Of a stretch of DNA of 64,000 nt, positions 36,447-45,053 are shown in pieces (the first letter of the stretch is position 1; each line of letters begins with the position of its first letter). The stretch comes from VXNJ01 sp009840625 (lineage in GTDB: Bacteria > Chloroflexota > UBA11872 > VXNJ01), in contig OZ242304.1 in assembly GCA_965207915.1 (NCBI GenBank), positions 2,232,001 to 2,296,000 on the forward strand. The letters run 5' to 3'. Position numbers and translations under genes: made by a program. A model generated the notes under the pieces. It was not told where the DNA came from, did no database searches, and saw only the letters and a list, made by a program, of their open reading frames with translations.

Positions 36447-37468
36447 GTCCGCAGCGAGCTTTCGTTGGCGCATTGGGCCGCCATCCGGCAGGCGTTGCCG
36501 ATTGTTCCGGAGTCGTTACGCAACAACCGGTGGCCCAAATCTACGACGCGCCTGCGCGCGCCCGGATTCGTCAGGTACTCGGCCGGCGATTGTCCGTCGA
36601 CGCGCGCCAAGAGCAATCCTCCCAGGCACCGCACGGTGATCGATTCCTGGTCGGGCGTCAACCACCGGCCGAGTCGGCTCGTATATGAATCCCAAAAGAC
36701 CTCGGCGAGCGCGATGAATCCGCCGGCCGCCCGCGGCATGTGCTGGGACTTGAGCACCAGGTGGGTGAGCATGAACGCCGGGTCGAACGCCGGGTGCCCG
36801 AAATGGCAGATTTCAAAGTCAAGCAGACAGACCGACCCCTCTTCGCCGACGAGGACGTTCTTGGGCGAATAGTCACCGTGAACCAGGCAACGGCGGTTCG
36901 CGAGCAATTCGGCGCTCAGCGTTGTCAGCGCGGGCGCCAGCGAGGGGTGGCGGCCCCGCAGCCTGTCCCCCAGGTAGGGGTCCAGGCGGCCCTGGACGAA
37001 AGTGTCGGTGGCCGGCAGCTTCCGGGGCAGGTCTTCATCGCCGCCGGCGCGTTGCCAGTCGGCCAGCATGATGCCCAGAGCGCGGGCCGCGGCCGGATCA
37101 AGTCGCCGGGCCAGCAATTCCTGTTTCCAATTGCGGTGCCCCGGAGGCGCACAACTCATTGCCAAAATGTAATTGGCTTTGTCAACGAAATGCACGGCCG
37201 GCACGGCGTCGCGCGCCACCAGACTTTTCCACAGCCGCATCCCTTCGGCTTCGCGGAATATCCGGACCCGGTCGATGCGCCATTCGGTCTGTACCCGCAA
37301 CCTGGCCAAGGGCTGTTTGAGTACCAAGCAAACTGATTCGGATTCGAGCTTGAAAACCGCGTTTGATACCCCGCCGGCCGAAAGATCGCTCACGGTTGGT
37401 GTGGGTGAGCCGATTAGCAATCCGTACGAATCGGCCACGGCCACGGCGTTTTCAGCGGTCAGCAGCAT
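36443..37468 (-). CDS. APH-family (kinase-fold) phosphotransferase
   Basis: 341 residues from ATG 37468; the frame is open far upstream but that stretch is antisense to the CAP-protein gene. The kinase-like fold shows LVLKQ (ATP-site Lys), the Brenner motif LVHGDYSPKNVL and the metal site LLDFEICHFGHPAFDPAF. The segment LVLKQPLARLRVQTEWRIDRVR resembles methylthioribose kinases, but other MtnK marks are absent. It phosphorylates an unknown small alcohol, sugar or acid. Its stop overlaps the enolase-like start, so the pair is probably translated together. Confidence 0.83.
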
Positions 37469-37480
37469 GCTCGGCCCGGA

Positions 37481-39556
37481 ATGATGGTTGGCAAATGTCG
37501 CTCGCGCCCCGATTTTGGGGTGCGCGCGCCGGGCAGGCCCGCCGCAGCCGCGTTGCGGGCGTCGATCCTGCTGGCGGTCCTCGCCGTCGCGCTGGCGGTG
37601 CCCGCGCAGGCCCAGGAAGCCGAATACGCGGTTCCGGGCGGTCGGTTCTTCACCCAAACCGGGGGCGACACTCCCGACCCCGGCGACGGGTACGCCGTCG
37701 TCGACGACTCCGAAGCCCGGTTCTGGACGGCATTTGAAGAATTCGGCGGCGTCGCCGAGGTCGGCTACCCGGTCTCGCGCCGGTTCATCTGGGACGGATT
37801 CGTCACCCAAGTGATGCAGAAAGCGGTCTTCCAGTGGCGGCCGGGCGAACAGGCGACCGCGTTCGTGAACGTATTTGACGACCTGCACCGCCTGGGGTAC
37901 GACGCTCGCTTGGCCGACGAATTGGTGCCCGAGCAGGAGGATTTCGACGAATCCGGCCTGGCCTGGCCGCAGATCCTGGAGCAGCGGATCGCGCTCCTGG
38001 ACGAGGAGCCCCTGCTGCGCCGGGTCTACCTGGCGTCCGGCAATTACCTGCGCCACTTCGGCCTGCCGACTTCGCGGGTTCGAAATTACCCCGGGTTGCG
38101 CGCCATCCGGTTGCAGCGGGCCGTGCTCCAACTCTGGCTGGACGACTTTCCATGGGCCCGCGCCGGTACCGTGACCGTCGCCAACGGGGGTGATCTGGCA
38201 AAGCAGCTGGGACTGTTCCCGCAGGCGGCGCTGGCTCCCCACGCCCCCAACGTGGTTCCGGCGACCCTGCCCGCCGGTTCGCAGGCAAAAGATTTCGGAA
38301 CCGGCCGGTGGTTCGTCGACACCGAGGGGTCGTTTCTCAACGTGCGCCAGCGGCCTTCGGTCTCGGCCCCGGTAGTCGACATCGCCAACGACGGCGAGGA
38401 GGTGTTCCCGACCGGGCGCACGATCGAAGCCGGAGGGCTTACCTGGGTCGAGATCGGGACCGCGCGCTGGGTATCCGGCGAATTCCTGAGTCCGCAGCGC
38501 AGAGAGACCCAACCGGTGGCCCCGCCGACGCCGGTGACTCCGCCGACGACCGGAACCGATTATTCAAGCGGCAGCTGGCAGGCAGATGTACCGGGATCAA
38601 CGCTAAACGTTCGGGCCCAACCCTCGCGCGGAGCCCAGATCGTCGCCCGCTTCCAACACGGCCGCGTCCTGGACCTGACCGGCAACACGGAATCGGTTGG
38701 CGGGGAGACGTGGCTGGAGTTGAATGTCAACGGCGCAAAAGCATGGGTAGTCGCCGAATTCGTAGCACCGGTGACCGGCGGCGCCCAACCGGTCACACCC
38801 GGAACCGGCGACTCGCTGATCGAGGAAGTCAATCGCGTCCGGTCCGGCCTGGGACTTTCGCCGTTGGTCAAATCGGATGCCCTGACCCAGGCCGCATCCA
38901 GCCATGCCCTTTACTGGATAACCAACCGCGGAGATTTCCACAACGAGACCGCGGGCCTGCAGCATTTCACCGGCGTGTCGATCTTCGACCGCGCCAAGGC
39001 CGCAAATTACGAACTCAACTGGATCGACGAGGTCGCCGGGCTGCTAGATCCGGCGCGGACGCTCGACTGGGCGCTGTCGACCGTCTACCACCGCTACATG
39101 TTCGTTCACCCCTCGGCCGTGCACATCGGCTACGGTTCGGCCTCCGACGGGAACGTGACGGTGTCCATCTTCAACGTCGGCCTGCAGTTTGACCGATCCG
39201 GTCCGAATCCACAGCCGAGCATCTATCCGGCCGACGGCACCTCCGCGGTGCCGCCGCAATGGGATGGATTCGAAGGGCCCGATCCGGCACCCGGCGTGCC
39301 GCGTCCGCTGGGTCCGCCCATCACAGTCCTGTTCCGACTCGGCGACGACGTCACCTGGGGCCAGGCCAGCCTGACCCGCCTGTCCGACGGTGCGGTGCTG
39401 CCAGCAACGAATCAGACCAGCGCATGGCGGAAGGGGCTGTCTCTGGTTCCTCACGATCCTTTGGGCAAATCCGCGACCTACCGCTTCAATGTGAGCTGGA
39501 CGGTCAACGGGGTAGCCGGGACATCCTCCAGCACGTTCACCACCGCCAGCCAATAA
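37481..39556 (+). CDS. Secreted CAP-domain protein with two SH3b domains
   Basis: 691 residues. Signal peptide at about 25-45 (ending VPAQA). The order is: a Chloroflexota-type FGGVAEVGYPVSRRF domain (about 50-230), SH3b (LNVRQRPSVSAPVV), Pro-rich linker, second SH3b (LNVRAQPSRGAQIV), CAP/SCP domain (about 445-580; EVNRVRSGLGLSPL, SSHALYWITNRGDFHNE) and a C-terminal beta domain. SH3b domains bind cell-wall peptides; CAP domains bind lipids or cleave peptides. The ATG is only 12 bases from the divergent kinase start; a GTG at 37520 would widen the promoter space. Confidence 0.88.
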   Translation: MMVGKCRSRPDFGVRAPGRPAAAALRASILLAVLAVALAVPAQAQEAEYAVPGGRFFTQTGGDTPDPGDGYAVVDDSEARFWTAFEEFGGVAEVGYPVSRRFIWDGFVTQVMQKAVFQWRPGEQATAFVNVFDDLHRLGYDARLADELVPEQEDFDESGLAWPQILEQRIALLDEEPLLRRVYLASGNYLRHFGLPTSRVRNYPGLRAIRLQRAVLQLWLDDFPWARAGTVTVANGGDLAKQLGLFPQAALAPHAPNVVPATLPAGSQAKDFGTGRWFVDTEGSFLNVRQRPSVSAPVVDIANDGEEVFPTGRTIEAGGLTWVEIGTARWVSGEFLSPQRRETQPVAPPTPVTPPTTGTDYSSGSWQADVPGSTLNVRAQPSRGAQIVARFQHGRVLDLTGNTESVGGETWLELNVNGAKAWVVAEFVAPVTGGAQPVTPGTGDSLIEEVNRVRSGLGLSPLVKSDALTQAASSHALYWITNRGDFHNETAGLQHFTGVSIFDRAKAANYELNWIDEVAGLLDPARTLDWALSTVYHRYMFVHPSAVHIGYGSASDGNVTVSIFNVGLQFDRSGPNPQPSIYPADGTSAVPPQWDGFEGPDPAPGVPRPLGPPITVLFRLGDDVTWGQASLTRLSDGAVLPATNQTSAWRKGLSLVPHDPLGKSATYRFNVSWTVNGVAGTSSSTFTTASQ

Positions 39557-39635
39557 CGTCGGGGATCGCGCTTGTCCTCCGGCCGGCTCCCGGCCCCTGC
39601 TTTCCTCCCACGGACGCGACCGACGGATGCCGCAA

Positions 39636-40442
39636 TCAGTCGTCGCCGTCTGCGGCGTGCCGAGTCGGGTTTATGCGCGTAAGGTACGGGCGACCGTCGC
39701 GTTGCTCCAACTGGGCCGTCACGCCGAATCCGGCCGCCAGGTTCTGCCGGCTTAGAACGCTCGCCGGATCGCCGGCGGAAATCAACCGGCCACCGCCGAT
39801 CAGGTAAATCCGGTCGGCGAACGCGGCCGCCAGGTTCAGGTCGTGGGCTGCCGCCAGCACCGCGCGCCCGGACCGGGCGCGGTCCAGCAACAAACTCCAG
39901 CACCAGGAGATCCGGGCGACGTCCATGTGCGCGCTCGGTTCGTCGGCGAGCAGGATCGGGGTGTCCTGGGCAAGGGCTACCGCCAGGGCCACGCGCCGCC
40001 GCTGGCCCCCCGAGAGTTCGCCCAGCGGCCGGCCGGCGAGCAGGTCCAGGTCGCATTCGGCCAGCGCCGCCGAAACCGCGCGGCGGTCGCCGGGCCGCAT
40101 CCGGCCGAAGTACCCCATATGTGGGGCGCGGCCGAACTCGACAACTTCACGCACGTTGAACGCGAACGGGATCTCAAACTCCTGGGGAATCGCGGCCATT
40201 TGCAGGGCCCGCCTGCGCACTGAAATCCCGCTCAGCGGCCGGGAAAAGATATCGATTTGACCGCGGTCGGCCCCTAATTGACCGCCAACGGCGTTGAGCA
40301 GGGTCGATTTGCCGGCCCCGTTCCGCCCTATCAGGACCACGAGCTCACCGGGTTCCACGCGCAGGCTGTCGATTCGCAGCCGAAACCCGCCCCTCCGCAG
40401 GCGCAGCCCCCGGATCTCGATCGCCGACCGACTAGAAGTCAT
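39636..40442 (-). CDS. btuD: Corrinoid ABC transporter ATP-binding protein
   Basis: 268 residues from ATG 40442, overlapping the permease end by 11 bases; an upstream in-frame extension lies in the permease gene. Walker A GRNGAGKSTLLN, Q-loop AAIPQE, signature ELSGGQRRRVALAVALAQ, Walker B ILLADEPSAHMD, and AHDLNLAAAFADR. It is of the FecE/HmuV/BtuD class that energises siderophore, heme or B12 import. The riboswitch before btuF identifies the cargo as a corrinoid. Confidence 0.92.
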   Translation of the reverse strand: MTSSRSAIEIRGLRLRRGGFRLRIDSLRVEPGELVVLIGRNGAGKSTLLNAVGGQLGADRGQIDIFSRPLSGISVRRRALQMAAIPQEFEIPFAFNVREVVEFGRAPHMGYFGRMRPGDRRAVSAALAECDLDLLAGRPLGELSGGQRRRVALAVALAQDTPILLADEPSAHMDVARISWCWSLLLDRARSGRAVLAAAHDLNLAAAFADRIYLIGGGRLISAGDPASVLSRQNLAAGFGVTAQLEQRDGRPYLTRINPTRHAADGDD

Positions 40443-41508
40443 ACCCAAATCGATCGCGTCGCAGCAACCACAGAAAGACCGGGGTTCCAAGCAATGCCGC
40501 CAGGATCCCGACCGGGATTTCGGCCGGTGCGAATGCGGTTCTGGCGATCAGGTCGACCAGGACCAGGTAGGCGCCGCCCAGGATGGCGGCGACCGGCAGC
40601 AACAGCCGATTCGCGGGCCCCAACACCAGGCGCGCGGCGTGCGGCACCAGCAATCCGACCAGGGCGACGATTCCGGCCAGGGCCACGGCGATGGCGGTCA
40701 ATAGCGACGCGGCGAGCAGCAGCGCGACACGCAGGCGGGCGACGCTTACCCCAAGGCGGGCTGCCCCGGCTCCGCCCAGCGCCAGGTAGTCGAGTTGACG
40801 GGCAAACATGAAGCCCAGCACGACACATAAGGCGATCGCCGGCAGGGCCAGCGCGACCGGAGTCCAGCCGGAGACCTTTACACCGCCCAGGATCCAGCTG
40901 ACCGATTCCAGCAGGCGTTCCCGCAGCGGCTGCGCCGTCAGCAGGATGAGCAGGTTCAGCGCGCCAAGCAGGGAGCTGACCGCAAAACCGGTCAAAACCA
41001 GGGTGCTGTTCGACCGGCGTCCGCGACGGCCGGCGATCAGGAATACCAGCCAGACCGCCGCCAGCGCTCCTGCGAACCCGAGCGCCGGGATCAACGCCGC
41101 GCCGCCGGCGGGCAACCCCGTATAAATCAGCAGGATTTGTCCACACACGATTCCCAAAGCCGCTCCGCCGGAGGCGCCGACAATAAACGGGTCGGCCAGC
41201 GGGTTTCGCAGCAGACCCTGATAAAGGACCCCGGCGGAGGCCAGCGCCGCGCCGACCAGGAATCCACCGGCTAGTCGCGGCAGGCGGATCTGGAGCAGGA
41301 TCCGGGTCGCCAGTTCGGCGTCGCCCGGTCCGATGCGGTCGGCACCGCAGGACGCGGCCCAGCGGAACCCGAAGGCAGGCAGCAGGTCGACCGCGCCGCA
41401 GGCGGCTCCCAGCAGGCCCGCCAGCAAGGCGAATGCGCCCGCGCCGAGCAGGGCGAGGATGGCCGGCGGACGCGGTCTGGACCGCAGGCCGGGATCAGTC
41501 GGAGGCAA
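40432..41508 (-). CDS. btuC: Corrinoid ABC transporter permease (FecCD family)
   Basis: 358 residues, about ten membrane helices. FecCD/BtuC motifs: RLPRLAGGFLVGAALASAGVLYQGLLRNPLADPFIVGAS and the cytoplasmic coupling region LVGLLVPHAARL. It forms the channel dimer for the importer. It overlaps btuF by 14 bases at the start and btuD by 11 at the end, so the three are translated as a unit. Confidence 0.93.
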   Translation of the reverse strand: MPPTDPGLRSRPRPPAILALLGAGAFALLAGLLGAACGAVDLLPAFGFRWAASCGADRIGPGDAELATRILLQIRLPRLAGGFLVGAALASAGVLYQGLLRNPLADPFIVGASGGAALGIVCGQILLIYTGLPAGGAALIPALGFAGALAAVWLVFLIAGRRGRRSNSTLVLTGFAVSSLLGALNLLILLTAQPLRERLLESVSWILGGVKVSGWTPVALALPAIALCVVLGFMFARQLDYLALGGAGAARLGVSVARLRVALLLAASLLTAIAVALAGIVALVGLLVPHAARLVLGPANRLLLPVAAILGGAYLVLVDLIARTAFAPAEIPVGILAALLGTPVFLWLLRRDRFGYDF

Positions 41509-42442
41509 AACGGGGTTGGAGGTATTCGATCAGGTCGAACACCGCCGGGGTTGCGCGCGCCCCGGCATCGGCCAGTTGCGGACTGAGTTCGATCACGCGG
41601 TCGTCGGTCAACGCGCTCAACCCGGCCCAGGCGGGCCGCTGCGCCAGCGATTGCCGGTCAACCCCCCAGGGGGCGTTGGCCAGCACGATAACCGCGGGAT
41701 CGCGGGCGACGATCGCTTCCAGGCTTACCTGGGGGTAGGGTTCGCCGATATCTGCGAGCACGTTTCTGCCGCCGGCGAGCGTGATGATCTCGTCGGCCAG
41801 TGATCCCGGCCCGGCGGCGAACGGTCGGGTTGGATCGGTCGCGTCCAGTTCCCAATACACTCCCGGTCGCTTGGACTGGGCGTCCACTGCCGCCGAGACC
41901 TGCTCCAGGCGCCGGGCCAGGTCGGCGGTCAGCGGTGCGACTGCTCCGGTCCGCCCGATCGCCGCCGCCAGCTTGGCGAGTGCCGGGGCGATGCCGGCGA
42001 TGGTCGTGCTGTCGACTATCCAGACCGGAATTCCCAGGTCGCCGATTCGGTCGATCTGTTCCAAAGGGGTGATGTTGGCCCCAATCACCAGGTCCGGCGA
42101 GAGAGCGGTAATCAATTCGTAGTCGAGCGTGAACGCCCCGACCCGGGGCAGATCCGGACGCGAAGGAGGCAGCGGACTGTAGTCGTCGACTGCGATCACC
42201 AGGTCTTGACCACCCAGCGCAAATATGAGCTCGCTCGCGCTCGGGGCCAGCGACACTATCCGCTGCGGGTTTACTGGGACCGCCACCGATCGCCCGGCCG
42301 AGTCGATCCGGACGGCCGTTGCGGGCGCGTGCTCCGTTGACGATTGGGCCCCGCAGGCCAGCAGCAGCGCGGTCATCGCAACCAAAAGCGCCGACAGTAT
42401 CAGCCGGGCCGGGCCGGCGTTTTGGAATCGCATCCGGGTCAA
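41495..42442 (-). CDS. btuF: Corrinoid-binding lipoprotein of the ABC importer
   Basis: 315 residues from TTG 42442 (ATG 42433 is possible). Lipoprotein signal ending LLLAC, Cys30. The periplasmic-binding fold type III shows IVSLAPSASELIFALGG, SPDLVIG and AAIGRTG, as in BtuF. The cobalamin riboswitch about 100 bases upstream supports vitamin B12 or other corrinoids as ligand. It is the first gene of the operon. Confidence 0.92.
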   Translation of the reverse strand: MTRMRFQNAGPARLILSALLVAMTALLLACGAQSSTEHAPATAVRIDSAGRSVAVPVNPQRIVSLAPSASELIFALGGQDLVIAVDDYSPLPPSRPDLPRVGAFTLDYELITALSPDLVIGANITPLEQIDRIGDLGIPVWIVDSTTIAGIAPALAKLAAAIGRTGAVAPLTADLARRLEQVSAAVDAQSKRPGVYWELDATDPTRPFAAGPGSLADEIITLAGGRNVLADIGEPYPQVSLEAIVARDPAVIVLANAPWGVDRQSLAQRPAWAGLSALTDDRVIELSPQLADAGARATPAVFDLIEYLQPRFASD

Positions 42443-42539
42443 GCCATATCCGCCGCCGGACGCACCAACGCCAGTGCCGGCCCGGCCGCTGGTGCCCTAA
42501 CGGGGCTGTTTCAGGTTCGCGAGCGGCGCTGAGGGCTTC

Positions 42540-42720
42540 GGTTCCGGCTCGGTCTCCCGGCTCATGGCTTCTTGTTGCGGCCCGGCCGCCCTTCCCGCCC
42601 GGGCACCGGCCGTTCCGGCGTCATCCGGGCAGTGGCGTGCGGCTGGCCTCGCCAATCACGGTGGCGCGTCCGCTGCGGAATCTCACCGCATTCCCAGACG
42701 TCCGAGAGTTCCGGACCGCG
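42540..42720 (-). ncRNA. Cobalamin riboswitch upstream of btuFCD
   Basis: On the minus strand the order of conserved blocks fits the cobalamin aptamer: GGGAA plus GGTGAGATTCC near 42695-42677, GCCACTG near 42636-42630, GGGCGGGAAGGGCGG near 42600-42586, then the B12 box GCCGGGAGACC at 42561-42551. The expression platform is between here and btuF, with a short GCCC/GGGC hairpin; sequestration of the btuF start is plausible, but no terminator T-run is seen. A possible -10 (CATAAT) is at 42780-42775. Confidence 0.9.
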
Positions 42721-42845
42721 ATTGCCGCGGCCGAGGGACAACCCCGGACATAGCAGGAACCGACTGCGTGGGGACATTATGCGGGGACGGGTCCCCGAAT
42801 TTGCCTGCGCCTAAAATCCCTAGGCTCCCGCCGATCGCCCACTTT

Positions 42846-42918
42846 GCCCACATAGCTCAGTAGGAAGAGCGCATTCTTGGTAAGAATGAGGTCTCCGGTT
42901 CAATTCCGGATGTGGGCT
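42846..42918 (+). tRNA. tRNA-Thr (anticodon GGT)
   Basis: Acceptor GCCCACA/TGTGGGC, D-arm GCTC...GAGC, anticodon stem CATTC/GAATG with loop TTGGTAA (anticodon GGT, reads ACC/ACU), T-arm CCGG-TTCAATT-CCGG, discriminator T. CCA is not encoded. A TAAAAT at 42812-42817 may be its -10 box. The transketolase gene starts 28 bases later. Confidence 0.95.
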
Positions 42919-42946
42919 CCCTCAATCGCCTCCGGGGAACTGCCCT

Positions 42947-43891
42947 TTGCCTGAATCAATCGCTTCAACCGCCAGCCCCGCAACCGGCCAAATTGATCCC
43001 GCACTGGTCGCCCGCGGCATACGCAGCCGCAGCCTTCGCAAATCACTCGAACTCGACGGCGGCTATCTCTCTCAGTCCTGTTCCTCGGCCGAAATCCTGG
43101 CCGTCCTTTACACCCGCCTCATGCGACTCGGACCGAGCATCGCGCCCCCGATGCCGCCGCCCTATTCAGGGGTCCCCGGACCCGACAACCCCGGTCATTT
43201 CCCCGGTGACCGCTACAACGGGCCCCATACACCCGAGCTGGACCGATTCATCTTCTCGCCCACTCACTATTCGCTCTCGCTGTATTGCGCCCTGGTCGAG
43301 GTCGGCCGCCTTGATGCGGCCGCTTTGGACCTGGTGGAGGTCGACGGGCACGTGATGGAGCGGATCGGCGCCGAGCACTCGCCCGGGATCGCCGTAACCT
43401 CCGGTTCGTTCGGACAGTCGCTATCGCAGGCGGCCGGAATCGCCTTCGCGCGGCGCGAGAAGGGCGAGACCGGCCACACCTGGATCTTCATGTCCGACGG
43501 CGAATTGCAGGAGGGGCAGACGTGGGAGACGGTCGCTTCCTGCAGCTTCCACGGCATCGACAACCTGACCGCGATCATCGACGTTAACGGGCAGCAGTGC
43601 GACGGCGAGATGGAATCGATCATGCAGACCGAGCCGATCGTTGAACGCCTCGAGGCTTTCGGGGCCAACGTGCTCGAAATCGACGGCAACGACATCGATG
43701 CGCTGACCGCGATCCCTGCGGCAAGGGCTCCCGGCAAGACCCTGTTCGTGGTCGCCCGCACCAATCCCATGTGCGGGATGCCCGAATTGGAACCGCGCCT
43801 GCCGGAACTCCACTACGTGATATTTAGCGATCCGGACGAAAAGCAGCGGTTCGAACGTCGCCTCAGTCTGCTCGAAGGAGCGGTATCGTGA
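42947..43891 (+). CDS. Transketolase, N-terminal (ThDP-binding) subunit
   Basis: 314 residues from a TTG start. This is the first half of a split transketolase: the pyrophosphate-binding motif SDGELQEGQTWE followed by NLTAIIDVNGQQCDG binds thiamine diphosphate and metal, and HYSLSLYCALVEVGRL and TSGSFGQSLSQAAGIA are typical N-subunit blocks. It shuttles two-carbon units in the pentose phosphate pathway or acts on a related ketose. It overlaps the C-subunit start by four bases. Confidence 0.92.
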   Translation: MPESIASTASPATGQIDPALVARGIRSRSLRKSLELDGGYLSQSCSSAEILAVLYTRLMRLGPSIAPPMPPPYSGVPGPDNPGHFPGDRYNGPHTPELDRFIFSPTHYSLSLYCALVEVGRLDAAALDLVEVDGHVMERIGAEHSPGIAVTSGSFGQSLSQAAGIAFARREKGETGHTWIFMSDGELQEGQTWETVASCSFHGIDNLTAIIDVNGQQCDGEMESIMQTEPIVERLEAFGANVLEIDGNDIDALTAIPAARAPGKTLFVVARTNPMCGMPELEPRLPELHYVIFSDPDEKQRFERRLSLLEGAVS

Positions 43892-44907
43892 GCGAGTCCG
43901 AGAACTACGTCCTGCGTCCGCACCATTCCAATTTCCCGCGCTTCGCGGCCGCCCACCCGGACGTCTACGGGGTTACCGCCGACCTGACCCGGCCCTGCGA
44001 ACTGGGGCTGTTCCGGGACCTATATCCCGAGCGCTGCATATCGCTGGGCATGGCCGAACAGAACATGATCGGCTTCGCCGGCGGAATGGCGCGAGAGGGC
44101 TTGATCCCCTACGTTCACACGTTCGGGGTGTTCACTACCCGCCGGGTCATCGACCAGATCGAGATGGCGGTGGCCTACCCGAACCTGCCGGTGAAGATGC
44201 TCGGATTCCTGCCCGGAATCATATCTCCCGGCGGAGCGACCCACCATGCGATCGACGACGTGTCGCTGATGCGTTCGATTCCCAACATGACCGTTATCGA
44301 TGCCGGCGACGCGACCGAGATCGAATCGGTCCTGGAAGCCGCCTATCAGCATCCGGGTCCGGTTTACATACGAATGAACCGCGGACGAATGCGGCGCCTG
44401 TTCCCTACCGATGAACCGCTACAGATCGATCGCGTGCGGCGGCTCTCGGCGGGCGAGGACCTGACCGTGTTCTCCTCCGGCCTCATCACGGAACACGCGA
44501 TCAGGGCCGTCGAGGTCTTGAAGGAACGCGGCCTAAGTGTTGAACACGTCCACATCTCGACCCTGAAACCGTTCAACGACCCCCAGATCGCGGACTCTCT
44601 GCGGCGCGGCCGGCTGGGCGCCATCTCGATCGAGAACCACCTGATTACCGGGGGTCTGGGTTCCGCCCTGGCCGAGAAGATCGCCGACGAGGGCATCGGG
44701 ACCAAGTTGGTGCGGATCGGCCTGCGCGATACGTATGCCCATGGAGCCGACCCGGAATACCTGTTGCGACTGCACGAAATGGACGCGCTGGCGGTTGTGC
44801 GCGCCGCCGAAGACCTGCTTGGCGACCGCCTTGGGATCGAGCCCGAGGACCTGGGTGCGGTAGGCTTCGAATCCACCCGCGCCAGCTATCGCGCCGACGC
44901 GCTCTAA
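43888..44907 (+). CDS. Transketolase, C-terminal subunit
   Basis: 339 residues, GTG start overlapping the N-subunit stop. The pyrimidine-binding domain has the ThDP-activating Glu in ISLGMAEQNMIG and the THHAIDDVSLMRSIPNM block; the C-terminal domain has EDLTVFSSGLITEHAIRAVEVL and VEHVHISTLKPFN. A heterodimeric transketolase or DXS-like enzyme would be made with the preceding gene. The xylulokinase at 32 kb gives a possible substrate source. Confidence 0.92.
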   Translation: MSESENYVLRPHHSNFPRFAAAHPDVYGVTADLTRPCELGLFRDLYPERCISLGMAEQNMIGFAGGMAREGLIPYVHTFGVFTTRRVIDQIEMAVAYPNLPVKMLGFLPGIISPGGATHHAIDDVSLMRSIPNMTVIDAGDATEIESVLEAAYQHPGPVYIRMNRGRMRRLFPTDEPLQIDRVRRLSAGEDLTVFSSGLITEHAIRAVEVLKERGLSVEHVHISTLKPFNDPQIADSLRRGRLGAISIENHLITGGLGSALAEKIADEGIGTKLVRIGLRDTYAHGADPEYLLRLHEMDALAVVRAAEDLLGDRLGIEPEDLGAVGFESTRASYRADAL

Positions 44908-45053
44908 TACGCCGCGTGCTCCCGGCTGGAAAAACTTGAGCGCTAAGCGGGCCGAAATCGATTTGGTCAGCCGGGGAGCGTATGTTAACTTGACGTTTGT
45001 AATGGGTGCTGGGGAAGACTTGGCACCCTGCTTTTAATTTGGAGGAAAAACAC

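Noticed and set aside
37469..38512. Upstream extension of the kinase reading frame to 38512
   Set aside because: The extra 348 codons are antisense to the CAP/SH3 protein; kinase similarity begins near the ATG at 37468.
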